Positions 15,001 to 23,369 of a stretch of DNA of 46,090 bases are shown piece after piece. Origin of the DNA: Antarcticirhabdus aurantiaca (GTDB lineage: Bacteria > Pseudomonadota > Alphaproteobacteria > Rhizobiales > Rhizobiaceae); the NCBI RefSeq assembly GCF_009765365.1, contig NZ_VTOM01000035.1:1-46090 (forward strand), given 5' to 3'. The notes below the pieces were generated by a model that was not told the DNA's origin, searched no databases, and worked only from the letters and a program-made list of their open reading frames with translations. Positions within the stretch are counted from its first letter, which is position 1, and each line of letters opens with the position of its first letter. The position numbers and the translations under genes are program-made.

Positions 15001-15483
15001 TCACGATCTATGCTGTTGCCTGCCTCGCCTCTGTGGGCGCTTGCGACCCGAAGCCGCGAGCACGTGAACGGCGATGCCTGCTTTGCGCGCCAAGCTCACC
15101 ATGTGCAGGCAACGACTATCGCAAGAGAAGGCGAGAACCACGTCGGGCTGTGCGAGCTCGAAGATGCGCTTGTTGCGCGCCGTTCCAGCTGGCATCCACT
15201 CGCTCGGGTACTCGTCGACAGAGGCTCTGTTCGCAACAGCCCATCCGTCGGCGTAGCCGCCGACACCTCTGCCTCGCCCTTCATGGATGATGATGATGTG
15301 GGTCGCAGCGCCCAGCTGAGTCGCCTCCTCGTAGAACTGAGCAGCCAAGGCATCGAGCGCGTCGAATATGCCTTGCCAGTCCCCCAAACGGTCGCTGCCG
15401 CAGACAAGCACACGCTTGAAGATAACCAATGCGCGCTCCGCTACAGGCTTTACCGCCCCGATCCACCTGCGAGGAGAGATCAC
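15001..15483 (-). CDS. SLOG-domain protein (DUF2493/YspA-like)
   Basis: A 160-residue Rossmann-like protein. VLVCGSDRLGDWQGIFDALD is the first strand-loop-helix. AATHIIIIHEGRGRGVGGYA carries the glycine-rich loop (usually HGGARGAD, here HEGRGRGVGGYAD), and WMPAGTARNKRIFELAQPDV with VLAF is the RNxRML/PDxVxAF signature of DUF2493. SLOG proteins bind nucleotide-type ligands; solo members are often carried by phages, plasmids and accessory regions. The substituted glycine loop may change ligand preference. The start is GTG at 15483; the first 26 residues precede the domain and the true start may be further in. The Arg/Gln-rich C-terminal tail is unlikely to be structured. Confidence 0.75.
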   Translation of the reverse strand: MISPRRWIGAVKPVAERALVIFKRVLVCGSDRLGDWQGIFDALDALAAQFYEEATQLGAATHIIIIHEGRGRGVGGYADGWAVANRASVDEYPSEWMPAGTARNKRIFELAQPDVVLAFSCDSRCLHMVSLARKAGIAVHVLAASGRKRPQRRGRQQHRS

Positions 15484-15754
15484 AGGTTCGAGAGGTCATC
15501 GTTGCGCGAAATGAATAAAGCTGTTCTAAAACGATACACATGTCGGTGTATGCGAGGCGCGGCGGCGCACGAGTCCGGGCGAGAAGCCGCCCAGCCAAAA
15601 AGGCAACTGCTTTTCTGGCGCCGCCCGCAACTTGATCGTTAGGTAAACAAGGCATTAATGTGGCGGCTGGATGGAGCCGAATGCCGCCTCCTCATGTTGC
15701 GAGCTTGGGGACGTCGCGAAGGCCCGCCGGATCTTGTCCGGCGGAGAGGGTTCT

Positions 15755-16543
15755 ATGCTATCTGAAGCTGCCAGAGTTCTGGCTCATCGGCTTGAGCGCT
15801 TCGGCACCTTGGGTGCTGACGATAAGCAAGTTCTGCGAGCGCTTGTTCACCATTCCCATATCCACAGACCGAAAGGGGATGTCTTTCGCGAGGGTGACAG
15901 GCGCCGTGACCTGCACGTCGTGGTGTCGGGGCTCTTTTGCCGCTATAGGCTTCTGGCGGACGGCTCACGCCAGATCCTTGCCATCCTCCTGCCGGGCGAC
16001 CTGTGCGACTCCAGTTTCTGGGCAGAACATCCCTATGACTTCAGCGTCGGGGCGCTGGCTTGCGGCAGCACGGCGACGTTCTCGCGCACAGCCTTGCAGG
16101 ATCTATACCGGCGGCCGGCACTTGCCCGCGCTTTCTCGTTGGCGAGGCACGTCGATGATGCGATCTCGCGCGAATGGCTGGTGAACATGGGACGACGCGG
16201 AATGGAACAGCGTCTCGTCCGGCTCCTCAGCGAGTTGACGTGGCGCTTGGAGGCTCTCGGTCTGGTGTTAGGCAACACGATCACGCTCGCTATGAACCAG
16301 ACCGACTTGGCGGACGCACTCGGCGTCACGCATATCAGTGTCTGCCGCACCCTCAAGCAGCTAGAAGCGGAAGGACTTCTCGTGCCAGAACGTGGACGCA
16401 TCCTGGTGCAGGACGTCGCTGCCCTGAGGGCGGCTGCCGGCACGTACCCAGCCTATCTGGGAGCTCAGATGGATGTTGCGCAGGTCACGGGTCTTACGGA
16501 GGCGACTCGGCGTCACGCGCTGGCAGTCGCCCTTGTGAACTGA
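15755..16543 (+). CDS. Crp/Fnr-family transcriptional regulator
   Basis: A 262-residue regulator. An N-terminal cyclic-nucleotide-binding-like beta-roll covers about residues 20-130 (GDVFREGDRRRDLHVVVSGL, YRLLADGSRQILAILLPGDL CD), followed by a long dimer helix (MGRRGMEQRLVRLLSELTWR) and a winged helix-turn-helix (MNQTDLADALGVTHISVCRT LKQLEAEGLL, about 180-210). It lacks the Fnr cysteine cluster and the FixK/Crp recognition pattern ExxR-like is not obvious, so its signal is unknown. This branch is highly expanded in Methylobacteriaceae-type genomes. ATG at 15755 is supported by GGAGAGGG. Its stop codon overlaps the start of a small gene (TGATG). Confidence 0.88.
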   Translation: MLSEAARVLAHRLERFGTLGADDKQVLRALVHHSHIHRPKGDVFREGDRRRDLHVVVSGLFCRYRLLADGSRQILAILLPGDLCDSSFWAEHPYDFSVGALACGSTATFSRTALQDLYRRPALARAFSLARHVDDAISREWLVNMGRRGMEQRLVRLLSELTWRLEALGLVLGNTITLAMNQTDLADALGVTHISVCRTLKQLEAEGLLVPERGRILVQDVAALRAAAGTYPAYLGAQMDVAQVTGLTEATRRHALAVALVN

Positions 16544-16782
16544 TGCCTGACGAACCAAGGACTTCGCCTCTTCATAACGCCGTGGCGCGGAGCTTTGCCG
16601 AGGAGGAGATCCCCGACCGGCTTTTGAGAAAGTCGGTCGAGCTCATGCTGAGCCGGGGCGTAGCGGTGGAAGAAATCACCACCAAGCTCCTGGAGTGGGC
16701 GGTGATCGCTGCCCGCGAAGCCGACGAGCCGGAGTTCTGGAAGATCGCCTTTGCTCGTACCGGGGAGATGGTGGCAGAGTAG
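16543..16782 (+). CDS. Small hypothetical protein coupled to the Crp/Fnr gene
   Basis: A 79-residue protein beginning MPDEPRTSPLHNAVARSFAE. Its ATG shares bases with the stop of the regulator gene (TGATG), so translation is coupled and the two should be co-expressed. It is acidic, helical and has no Cys or signal sequence; LLRKSVELMLSRGVAVEEIT and KLLEWAVIAAREADEPEFWK look like amphipathic helices. I do not know the family. A partner or antagonist of the regulator is a reasonable guess from position only. Confidence 0.6.
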   Translation: MPDEPRTSPLHNAVARSFAEEEIPDRLLRKSVELMLSRGVAVEEITTKLLEWAVIAAREADEPEFWKIAFARTGEMVAE

Positions 16783-16846
16783 GTGCCGAGCGCCGCGCAT
16801 CTAAGCTCGATTTTGGCCACATCTCAAAGGCTGGCTCGCCGGACGC

Positions 16847-17254
16847 TTACGATGCGACGCAGCTTGAGCGGATGCCGCTCTGATGCTGGTGCTCTGGTCC
16901 CGCGAACAAGATCAGCTCGGCACGCTCACTGCCATCAACATATGCGTCGTGGCCGGGCGGGATATCAAAGAAGTCTCCAGCAGCAATGCGAGTTTCAACT
17001 CCTGTCTCGGCCATTCGGACAACGAGCTTGCCTCCGATGCAATAGCCGATGTGGCGCATGGGGCATGAGTCCGGCGAGCCAAGAAGCGGCTTCTCATCGG
17101 CTTCCCAAGTCCAACCGGGCTCAAAGATCGCGTGCATCCCAGCTGTGCCGTCGGCTAGCTTGACGATGGAGATGCGACCGTGCTCCTTCATATCGAGCAT
17201 CTGATCGGGGTTATCAAACCTTTTCATCTTGATGGTCGACGTCATCGCAGTCAT
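16847..17254 (-). CDS. Cupin-domain protein
   Basis: A 135-residue single-domain cupin. PGWTWEADEKPLLGSPDSCP, then MRHIGYCIGGKLVVRM, corresponds to the first cupin motif, and ETRIAAGDFFDIPPGHDAYV to the second (G-D-x-x-x-x-P-x-G-H). The first motif lacks the full H-x-H-x(3,4)-E pattern, so metal binding is uncertain; MRH and PPGH supply possible ligands. ATG at 17254 has GGAGG nine bases before it. Small cupins like this act as sugar-binding, isomerase or sensing modules. It converges with the small gene on the plus strand. Confidence 0.75.
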   Translation of the reverse strand: MTAMTSTIKMKRFDNPDQMLDMKEHGRISIVKLADGTAGMHAIFEPGWTWEADEKPLLGSPDSCPMRHIGYCIGGKLVVRMAETGVETRIAAGDFFDIPPGHDAYVDGSERAELILFAGPEHQHQSGIRSSCVAS

Positions 17255-17395
17255 CGCATTCGCCTCCTGCGTTCAACCAATCGTCCCCGACACCGGGAGC
17301 GTCCCGCGACGGTGAGCATCAGCATGGCACCAATTCTGACTTTTGGGGAGGTGTGTTGCGGGAGGGTAGCAGGCTGTAAGATCAACAAGCTTTGA

Positions 17396-17925
17396 TCACT
17401 GCCGATGGGCCCTGTCGCTCATGCCGATGGAGATGATCTTCCAGGGCTGATCGACGAGTTTGTTCCAGGCGTGGCAGCAATGGGCGACGATGTCGTCGTA
17501 GTTGGCGAAGATGCGGCTAAAGAGCCAGTTGTCGCGCGGGAAATGCCAGACGTTCTCGACCGGCTTCAGATCGGGCGCTCGCGGCGGCAGGAAGAGCAGC
17601 GTGATACTGGCCGGGACGACGAGCTTGGGCGTCCTGTGCCAGCCGGCACGATCCAGGATCAGCACGGCATGAGCGCCGGGATCGGTGTCGAAGATGTAGG
17701 TCCACATCGTGTGCTAAGCCCTGCGGGGCCGAGGGCCTCGTGCCGCGGCGGGCCCGGTGGTGGGTGAGCCTGCTCTTTCGGCCTATACGGGCCTCGTTGG
17801 CCCACCAGAGCTCGATCTCGGTCTCAATGCCCTATGGGAGCTTGGCTTGGATGCCCATCAGCTCGGCGCAAGCCTTTTGAAAGCCGCCACCACGACCTCG
17901 TTCTGCGCGTGGTGGCGCAGGCCGA
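17396..17925 (-). pseudogene. Degenerate IS630-family transposase
   Basis: Read on the minus strand, pieces in different frames line up with one IS630 DDE transposase: RHHAQNEVVVAAFKRL (about 17925-17878), EIELWWANEARIGRKSRLTH and RARRGTRPSAP (to about 17715), then from 17707 TYIFDTDPGAHAVLILDRAG WH, LLFLPPRAPDLKPVENVWHF and a C-terminal helix. The first catalytic residue, Asp in WADEAR of active members, is Asn (WANEAR). About 30-40 residues between TYIF and PGAHAVL are missing. Stops and frame changes separate the pieces. The second Asp (LDRAGWH) and the Glu (PVENVW) remain. The element is dead; its ends were not identified. Confidence 0.75.
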
Positions 17926-18365
17926 GACCACAAGTCCGCCCAAAGCGGAATGGACGTCGACATGGCAAATCTCCGTTTGCCGCCGTGACTCAGATCACAA
18001 CGGGACTGGGAGTCCCTGACGCGTCAGAGCCGCCGCATGTTGACACCACCAGGCCAGACACGACCGATGGATCGCGACGATGTTACGGGATTGGCGAACC
18101 TGCACCCCTTGTCGTTGCGGGCGTGATTGAACATGATGACCATGCATCTGGCCCGAACCGGGTGTAACCTTCAGAGGCTGATGAGGAGCGCCGTATCTGG
18201 CAAGGTCGCGGCGCCCTTCTTTGAGAGTGGAACACGTTCTCGCCGAGCTTACGACGACGCGCTCGCTTTCCAGGCCGAAAGCCTCACCACGCGCTATACT
18301 GGATCCCTAGGGTCCGAGCTGGACTGGTTGACGCTCTTTGTCTGGATAAACGCCCATTTGGGCCG
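17926..18365. other. Gap between IS630 remnant and DUF892 gene
   Basis: No gene recognised. It includes a short perfect dyad GGGACT-GGG-AGTCCC (18002-18016) followed directly by the palindrome CTGACGCGTCAG (18015-18026), which could be a remnant of an element end. A plus-strand frame that overlaps the DUF892 gene antisense is judged a shadow. Confidence 0.4.
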
Positions 18366-18875
18366 TCAGCTATCAGCCTTCTTGCCTTGGAGAGTGCGTG
18401 CGATGTACTTCTGCGTCACTTCTTCGATCAAGCGGTCGACCGCTTCCGCGGCCCGGCGCTCCTCATCGATGGCCAGTTGGAACCCGGCCGTGTGCGCTGT
18501 TTGACCAGCCCCTTTGGCAAACACGATCAGCGACCGGTAAGCGGCGACCTGCTCGTACTGGTAGGCGTAACCGGCATAGAGGTTCTTCAGCGTCTCGTCC
18601 TGCGCGAGCGCGTGAACGGCAGCTCCGATCTTGCCAACTGTGTTGGTGACGGCCTCCTTCAGGGAGGACGTGCTCTCGCCCAGGTCGATCATGGCGCTTT
18701 CCAACCGCTGAACCTGGGCTTTGGTGACCGTGATGTGCTCACGCAGCAGCCGCTCGTAGTCGGGGTAATGCTCCAGCCCCTTCACTTGGCTCTCCATCTG
18801 CCGCAAGCCTTGCGTTTCCATCGCATGAGTGTTGCGCAGCGCGACGGCATAGAGCGAGCGGGGGGTGTCAGCCAT
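18366..18875 (-). CDS. DUF892 (YciE/YciF-type) ferritin-like protein
   Basis: A 169-residue four-helix protein. LRNTHAMETQGLRQMESQVK, HYPDYERLLREHITVTKAQV and YAGYAYQYEQVAAYRSLIVF are the helices of the DUF892 family, with acidic and His residues at the positions that form the ferritin-like di-metal site. Members are stress proteins, often clustered with catalase or general-stress genes. ATG at 18875 follows GAGGATTAT. The gene is followed within 500 bp by a divergent DUF2934 gene, another small stress-associated family. Confidence 0.85.
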   Translation of the reverse strand: MADTPRSLYAVALRNTHAMETQGLRQMESQVKGLEHYPDYERLLREHITVTKAQVQRLESAMIDLGESTSSLKEAVTNTVGKIGAAVHALAQDETLKNLYAGYAYQYEQVAAYRSLIVFAKGAGQTAHTAGFQLAIDEERRAAEAVDRLIEEVTQKYIARTLQGKKADS

Positions 18876-19307
18876 ATCCGATAATCCTCAACAATGGGGC
18901 TGGCAGCGAACGTCCGGCCTGCCTCGATGTTCCATCCGAACGGCGTTGCTCGCGCGGCGGTTGTTCGCGGACAGAGCGCGGCTGGGCTATGCCTCACCCG
19001 CGCTCAACGCCGTTGTACGAGTTCGGCAGAGGTGGGCAGTGACGCACGTGAACAGCGTGGTGGCACGCTTCCTGTTCGTGCAAGAGCTGGCGAGGTAACT
19101 GCCGCTGGCTGCTGGAGGTGGGGAGGCTGAGGCGCAGCGAAGCGAGCGCGGAGCGAGGCTGTTCGCGCTGTCGTACTCGCCCCCAACATCAGGGGCGTGC
19201 CGCATCGACAACGCCGAAACTCCGGCTACCTGTTGTGTATAGGAGGCTGCATCCAGCGTCGTGAGGAGGCGACGGGCGCAGGCTGGTACGTAGCGTGAGG
19301 AGAGGAG
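18876..19307. other. Gap between DUF892 and DUF2934 genes
   Basis: Divergent promoter region with no protein gene I can support. Short frames on both strands are Arg/Ala/Ser-rich and lack ribosome-binding sites. GTGAGGAG just before 19308 is the ribosome-binding site of the next gene. Confidence 0.4.
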
Positions 19308-19478
19308 TTGGCCATTCGCGACCACGACGAAGCTGTCAGAGAGCGAGCTTATTACCTATGGGAGAAAGCCGGCCGGCCTTTCGGCCGCGAGCATGAGTTC
19401 TGGGCGCAGGCCTCGCGCGAGATCGAGGGAGAGGAGGCCGCAGCCGAGGGGGAGCGCGACCGGATCGTGGCTCGCTGA
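19308..19478 (+). CDS. DUF2934 small protein
   Basis: A 56-residue protein starting with TTG at 19308, after GTGAGGAG. The sequence HDEAVRERAYYLWEKAGRPF GREHEFWAQASREIE matches the DUF2934 pattern (I-R-x-R-A-Y-x-L-W-E-x-x-G-R-P-x-G-x-x-x-x-x-W-x-x-A-x-x-E). It is followed by an acidic tail and ends at TGA 19476-19478. These small proteins are frequent in Hyphomicrobiales, often near stress or chaperone genes; their function is unknown. The non-ATG start and small size make it easy to miss. Confidence 0.75.
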   Translation: MAIRDHDEAVRERAYYLWEKAGRPFGREHEFWAQASREIEGEEAAAEGERDRIVAR

Positions 19479-19754
19479 TTTCGAAGGGATAAGGGCCACC
19501 TCTGATCTGTCGGCGGCGGCCTCGGCGCGGCCATCACCTCGTATGAGGTCGCCTTTGATCAGAAGCCGGGAACGGCTCTCATCAATGGTATGTCCCATCA
19601 GTGGTGCCGCGCCTGGTCGAAGAACGGCGGCGCAGATCGATGCAGCGAAAGCCCGCTCCCGAACAATGCGGGATGCCTGGAAGCGCAGGTTGGTAGCAAT
19701 CTGGCGTCGTCCGCGCTAAGCCGCTGACCTACCAAAGGAATGAGGCGGCAAGCG

Positions 19755-22700
19755 ATGGACACAGGCCTTAGCGATCCCGAGGCCCTCAGCTTCTTGCAAG
19801 GTGGTGGCGAGATGGGCGTTCGCATGAGGGCACTCGACTGGTCGCTCTCACCGCTCGGCTGCCCAAGCACATGGCCGCAATCTCTTCGCACAGCTGTCGG
19901 GCTCATGCTGCATGCCAAGCAGGCGATGTTCGTCGCCTGGGGACCTGAGCTCGCCTTCCTCTACAACGATGACTATGCGCCGATTTTCGGTGACAAGCAC
20001 CCGCGCGCGCTCGGCCGACCGTTTGCCGAGGTTTGGTCCGATATCTGGCAGCAGATCCAGCCGCTGGTTGAGCAGACCCTCGCAGGGGAAGCCTCGTTCC
20101 ATGAGGATCTCCTTATTCCCATGGAGAGGCGTGGCTTCCGAGAGGAGGCTTGGTTCAGCTTCTCCTACACGCCGCTGCGCGATGAGTCCGGCGCCGTCTG
20201 TGGCATGTTCTGCGCCGCAAGCGAGACAACGCGCAAGGTTCTGGCCGAACGACGTGCCCTGAGTGAGCGTCAGCGCCTCGTGCAGATGTTCTCGCAGGCC
20301 CCGAGCCTCATGGCCATGGTGCGCGGCCCCGAGTTCGTCATCGAGTTCGTGAACCAAGCCTATATCCGCCATGTTGGCGAGCGTGAGCTCGTCGGGCGAT
20401 CCGTTCGAGACGCTCTTCCTGAGCTCGAGGGACAAGGGTTTCTTGAAACGCTCGAGCGGGTTTACGAGACCGCCCAGCCTTTCGTGGGCACCTCGATGAA
20501 GGTCCGCCTGCAGCGAGAAGCGGGCAAGTCTGCTGAAGATCGCTATGTCGACTTCGTCTACCAGCCAGTGACAGATGATCAGGGTAGCGTCGAGGGCATA
20601 TTCATCGAGGGAACCGACATCACCGAGCGCGTCCTTGGTGAGCAGGCACTGAGCGAATCGCAGCGCAAGCTGAACGCTGTCTTGAACAATGCCAGCGTGT
20701 CCATTTTCCTGATGGATGAATGTCAACACTGCGTCTATATGAACGCAGCGGCTGAAGCTCTAACAGGTTATTCCTTCGAGGAGACGCAAGGACGACCTCT
20801 GCACGATGTGGTCCACCACACTCATCCTGACGGCCGACACTTCCCCATCGAGGAATGCGCGATTGATCGAGCATTTCCGGAGAAAAGTCAGATGCGAGGG
20901 GAGGAGGTGTTTGTTCATAAAGACGGCAGCTTCTACCCAGTGGCCTACACCGCCAGCCCCCTTCAGAATGAGTCTGGACAAACGGTCGGCACCATCATCG
21001 AGGTGCGTGACGTCAGTTCAGAAAAGAAGGCAGAGGCTTCCCTTCGGGAAGAAAGTCGCGTTCTCGAGGTGCTGAATAGCACCGGAGCCGATATCGCCGC
21101 TGAGCTTGACTTGGACCGCCTCGTTCAGATGGTCACTGATGCGGGGGTGAAGCTCACCGGGGCTAAGTTTGGAGCGTTCTTCTACAACGTCCTCGATGAG
21201 TCCGGTGAGAGCTTCCTACTTTATACGTTGTCCGGGGCTGATCGCGCGGACTTTGAGCGATTTGGCAATCCCCGCGCGACAGCGGTGTTCGAGCCGACCT
21301 TCAAAGGCGACGGGATCGTTCGGTCGGACGACATTCTCCTCGATCCCCGCTATGGCAAGAACGATCCTCATTTCGGCATGCCAAAAGGCCACTTGCCAGT
21401 GAGGAGCTACCTCGCAGTGCCCGTGATATCCCGATCTGGCGAGGTGCTGGGCGGGTTGTTCTTCGGGCATCCTGAAGCGCGTCGGTTCACCGAACGCCAT
21501 GAGCGGCTGATGGTCGGCATCGCCGGTCAAGCCGCTACAGCAATCGACAACGCGCACCTCTTCCGCTCAGCACAGCACGAGCTGTCCGAGCGCAGAAGAA
21601 CGGAGAGTGCCCTTCGCGAGAGTGAGAGCCGCTTCCGCCACATGGCAGATAATGCTCCGGCGCTGATTTGGGCATCCGACGCTGAGGGCAGGATTACGTT
21701 CGCCAATCGCCGCTATGAGACTGACTTCGGACTATCGCCGGATGAGCTTCTTCAAGATGGATGGAGGCAGGTCGTTCATGAGGATGATGTTGGCGCCTTC
21801 CACGCGCGCTTCCTAGAAGCCTTATCCAAACGCGAGCGCATCCTTGTTGAGGTTCGCGTCTGGAACAAGGACGGTGAGTTACGGTGGCTCCGTTGCGAGG
21901 GCGTGCCTCGGCATGATGAGAACAGATGCTTCCTCGGCTTTATTGGATGCAACGTCGATATCACCGAAGCTCGCATCGCGGCCGATGCCATGGAGGCTGT
22001 CGTCGAGAAGAGAACGGCAGAGCTGCAGCAGACCCAAGAGGCATTGCGCCAGAGCCAGAAGATGGAGGCTGTCGGCCAGCTAACGGGCGGCCTAGCTCAC
22101 GACTTTAACAATCTCCTCGCCGGCATTTCCGGCAGCCTTGAGCTGATGAGCAACCGTATTGTTCAAGGTCGTTATAACGACATCGAGCGTTATGTTTCTG
22201 CTGCTCAGGGGGCAGCCAAGCGAGCGGCGGCTCTAACGCACCGCCTCCTGGCCTTCTCGCGACGGCAGACGCTCGACCCCAAGCCTACCAACGTCAACAA
22301 GCTGGCCTCCGAGATGGAGGAACTGATCCGGCGCACGGTCGGCCCCCAGATCAAGCTTGAGACTGTTGCAGCCGGGGGCTTGTGGACCACGCTCGTTGAT
22401 CCAAACCAGCTGGAGAACGCCCTGCTCAACTTGTGCATCAACGCGCGCGATGCCATGCCCGACGGCGGCAAGATTACCATCGAGACCGCCAACAAGTGGC
22501 TCGATGATCGTGCTGCGCGTGAGCGCGACCTACCACCAGGGCAATACATTTCTCTTTGCGTGTCTGACACGGGCACGGGCATGACGCCGGAGGTCATCGA
22601 GAAGGCCTTCGACCCCTTCTTCACCACGAAGCCAATCGGCATGGGCACGGGTCTTGGCTTATCGATGATCTACGGCTTCGTGCGCCAATCGGGTGGGCAG

Positions 22701-23192
22701 GTGCGCATCTACTCGGAGGTCGGGCAGGGCACGACGATATGCCTTTACCTGCCGCGGCACTACGGACAGGCCGAGGATGTCGACGCGCCTGACAGGCTTG
22801 CTGATGTGGCACATGACGGACAGGGACGCACCGTGCTTGTCGTCGACGACGAGCCTCTCGTGCGCATGCTGATTGCCGAGGTGCTGGAAGAGCTCGGCTA
22901 CGCCGTTGTGGAAGCAGCCGATGGCCCTGCTGGCCTTAAGGTTCTTCAGTCTAACGCGCGATTGGACCTGCTGATCACCGATGTAGGCCTGCCCGGGGGT
23001 ATGAACGGGCGTCAGCTGGCGGATGCGGCGCGCGCACAAAGAGCAGACCTGAAGGTCCTCTTCATCACTGGCTATGCCGAGAATGCGGTGCTGAACCACG
23101 GCCATCTTGAGCCGGGGATGCACATCATGACAAAGCCCTTCGCCATGGATGCCCTAGCGAATAAGCTGCAGGAGCTGATGCTGCACGCATAG
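19755..23192 (+). CDS. Multi-sensor hybrid histidine kinase (PAS-PAS-PAS-GAF-PAS-HisKA-HATPase-REC)
   Basis: An about 1145-residue soluble kinase with no membrane helix. In order: an N-terminal PAS-like part (about 20-150, WPQSLRTAVGLMLHAKQAMF); PAS domains at about 160-290 (ending EGTDITER) and 300-425 (ending VRDVSSEKK); a GAF domain at about 440-600 (PVRSYLAVPVISRSGEVLGG); a fourth PAS at about 625-750 (ending NVDITEAR); HisKA with His about 782 in GGLAHDFNNLLAGI; HATPase with NARDAMPDGG, DTGTGM and GTGLGLSMIYGF; and a C-terminal receiver with Asp about 1076 (LLITDVGLPGG). The GAF residues do not show a phytochrome cysteine that I can identify. ATG at 19755 is preferred (GAGGCGG upstream); 19740 is possible. 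No dedicated output regulator is adjacent, so stand-alone receivers may be its partners. Confidence 0.92.
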   Translation: MDTGLSDPEALSFLQGGGEMGVRMRALDWSLSPLGCPSTWPQSLRTAVGLMLHAKQAMFVAWGPELAFLYNDDYAPIFGDKHPRALGRPFAEVWSDIWQQIQPLVEQTLAGEASFHEDLLIPMERRGFREEAWFSFSYTPLRDESGAVCGMFCAASETTRKVLAERRALSERQRLVQMFSQAPSLMAMVRGPEFVIEFVNQAYIRHVGERELVGRSVRDALPELEGQGFLETLERVYETAQPFVGTSMKVRLQREAGKSAEDRYVDFVYQPVTDDQGSVEGIFIEGTDITERVLGEQALSESQRKLNAVLNNASVSIFLMDECQHCVYMNAAAEALTGYSFEETQGRPLHDVVHHTHPDGRHFPIEECAIDRAFPEKSQMRGEEVFVHKDGSFYPVAYTASPLQNESGQTVGTIIEVRDVSSEKKAEASLREESRVLEVLNSTGADIAAELDLDRLVQMVTDAGVKLTGAKFGAFFYNVLDESGESFLLYTLSGADRADFERFGNPRATAVFEPTFKGDGIVRSDDILLDPRYGKNDPHFGMPKGHLPVRSYLAVPVISRSGEVLGGLFFGHPEARRFTERHERLMVGIAGQAATAIDNAHLFRSAQHELSERRRTESALRESESRFRHMADNAPALIWASDAEGRITFANRRYETDFGLSPDELLQDGWRQVVHEDDVGAFHARFLEALSKRERILVEVRVWNKDGELRWLRCEGVPRHDENRCFLGFIGCNVDITEARIAADAMEAVVEKRTAELQQTQEALRQSQKMEAVGQLTGGLAHDFNNLLAGISGSLELMSNRIVQGRYNDIERYVSAAQGAAKRAAALTHRLLAFSRRQTLDPKPTNVNKLASEMEELIRRTVGPQIKLETVAAGGLWTTLVDPNQLENALLNLCINARDAMPDGGKITIETANKWLDDRAARERDLPPGQYISLCVSDTGTGMTPEVIEKAFDPFFTTKPIGMGTGLGLSMIYGFVRQSGGQVRIYSEVGQGTTICLYLPRHYGQAEDVDAPDRLADVAHDGQGRTVLVVDDEPLVRMLIAEVLEELGYAVVEAADGPAGLKVLQSNARLDLLITDVGLPGGMNGRQLADAARAQRADLKVLFITGYAENAVLNHGHLEPGMHIMTKPFAMDALANKLQELMLHA

Positions 23193-23369
23193 TAATACGG
23201 CACAGCGTAAAGTCGGTCTCGATGTCCACGGTCGACATCTCACGTAGCTCCTTGGCAACGTGCCTGCTACAATGGCCCAGCCATCTTCGATGCCTGTGCT
23301 TTTATGCTTGCTGCCAAACCTCCAGCCTGAACATCCAGCCCGAGCATCAGAACTCGGCTTTGAAGGGCA

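Noticed and set aside
18127-18504. A 125-codon plus-strand frame overlapping the DUF892 gene
   Set aside because: Its second half is antisense to the well-supported DUF892 gene and the first half shows no family or ribosome-binding site.
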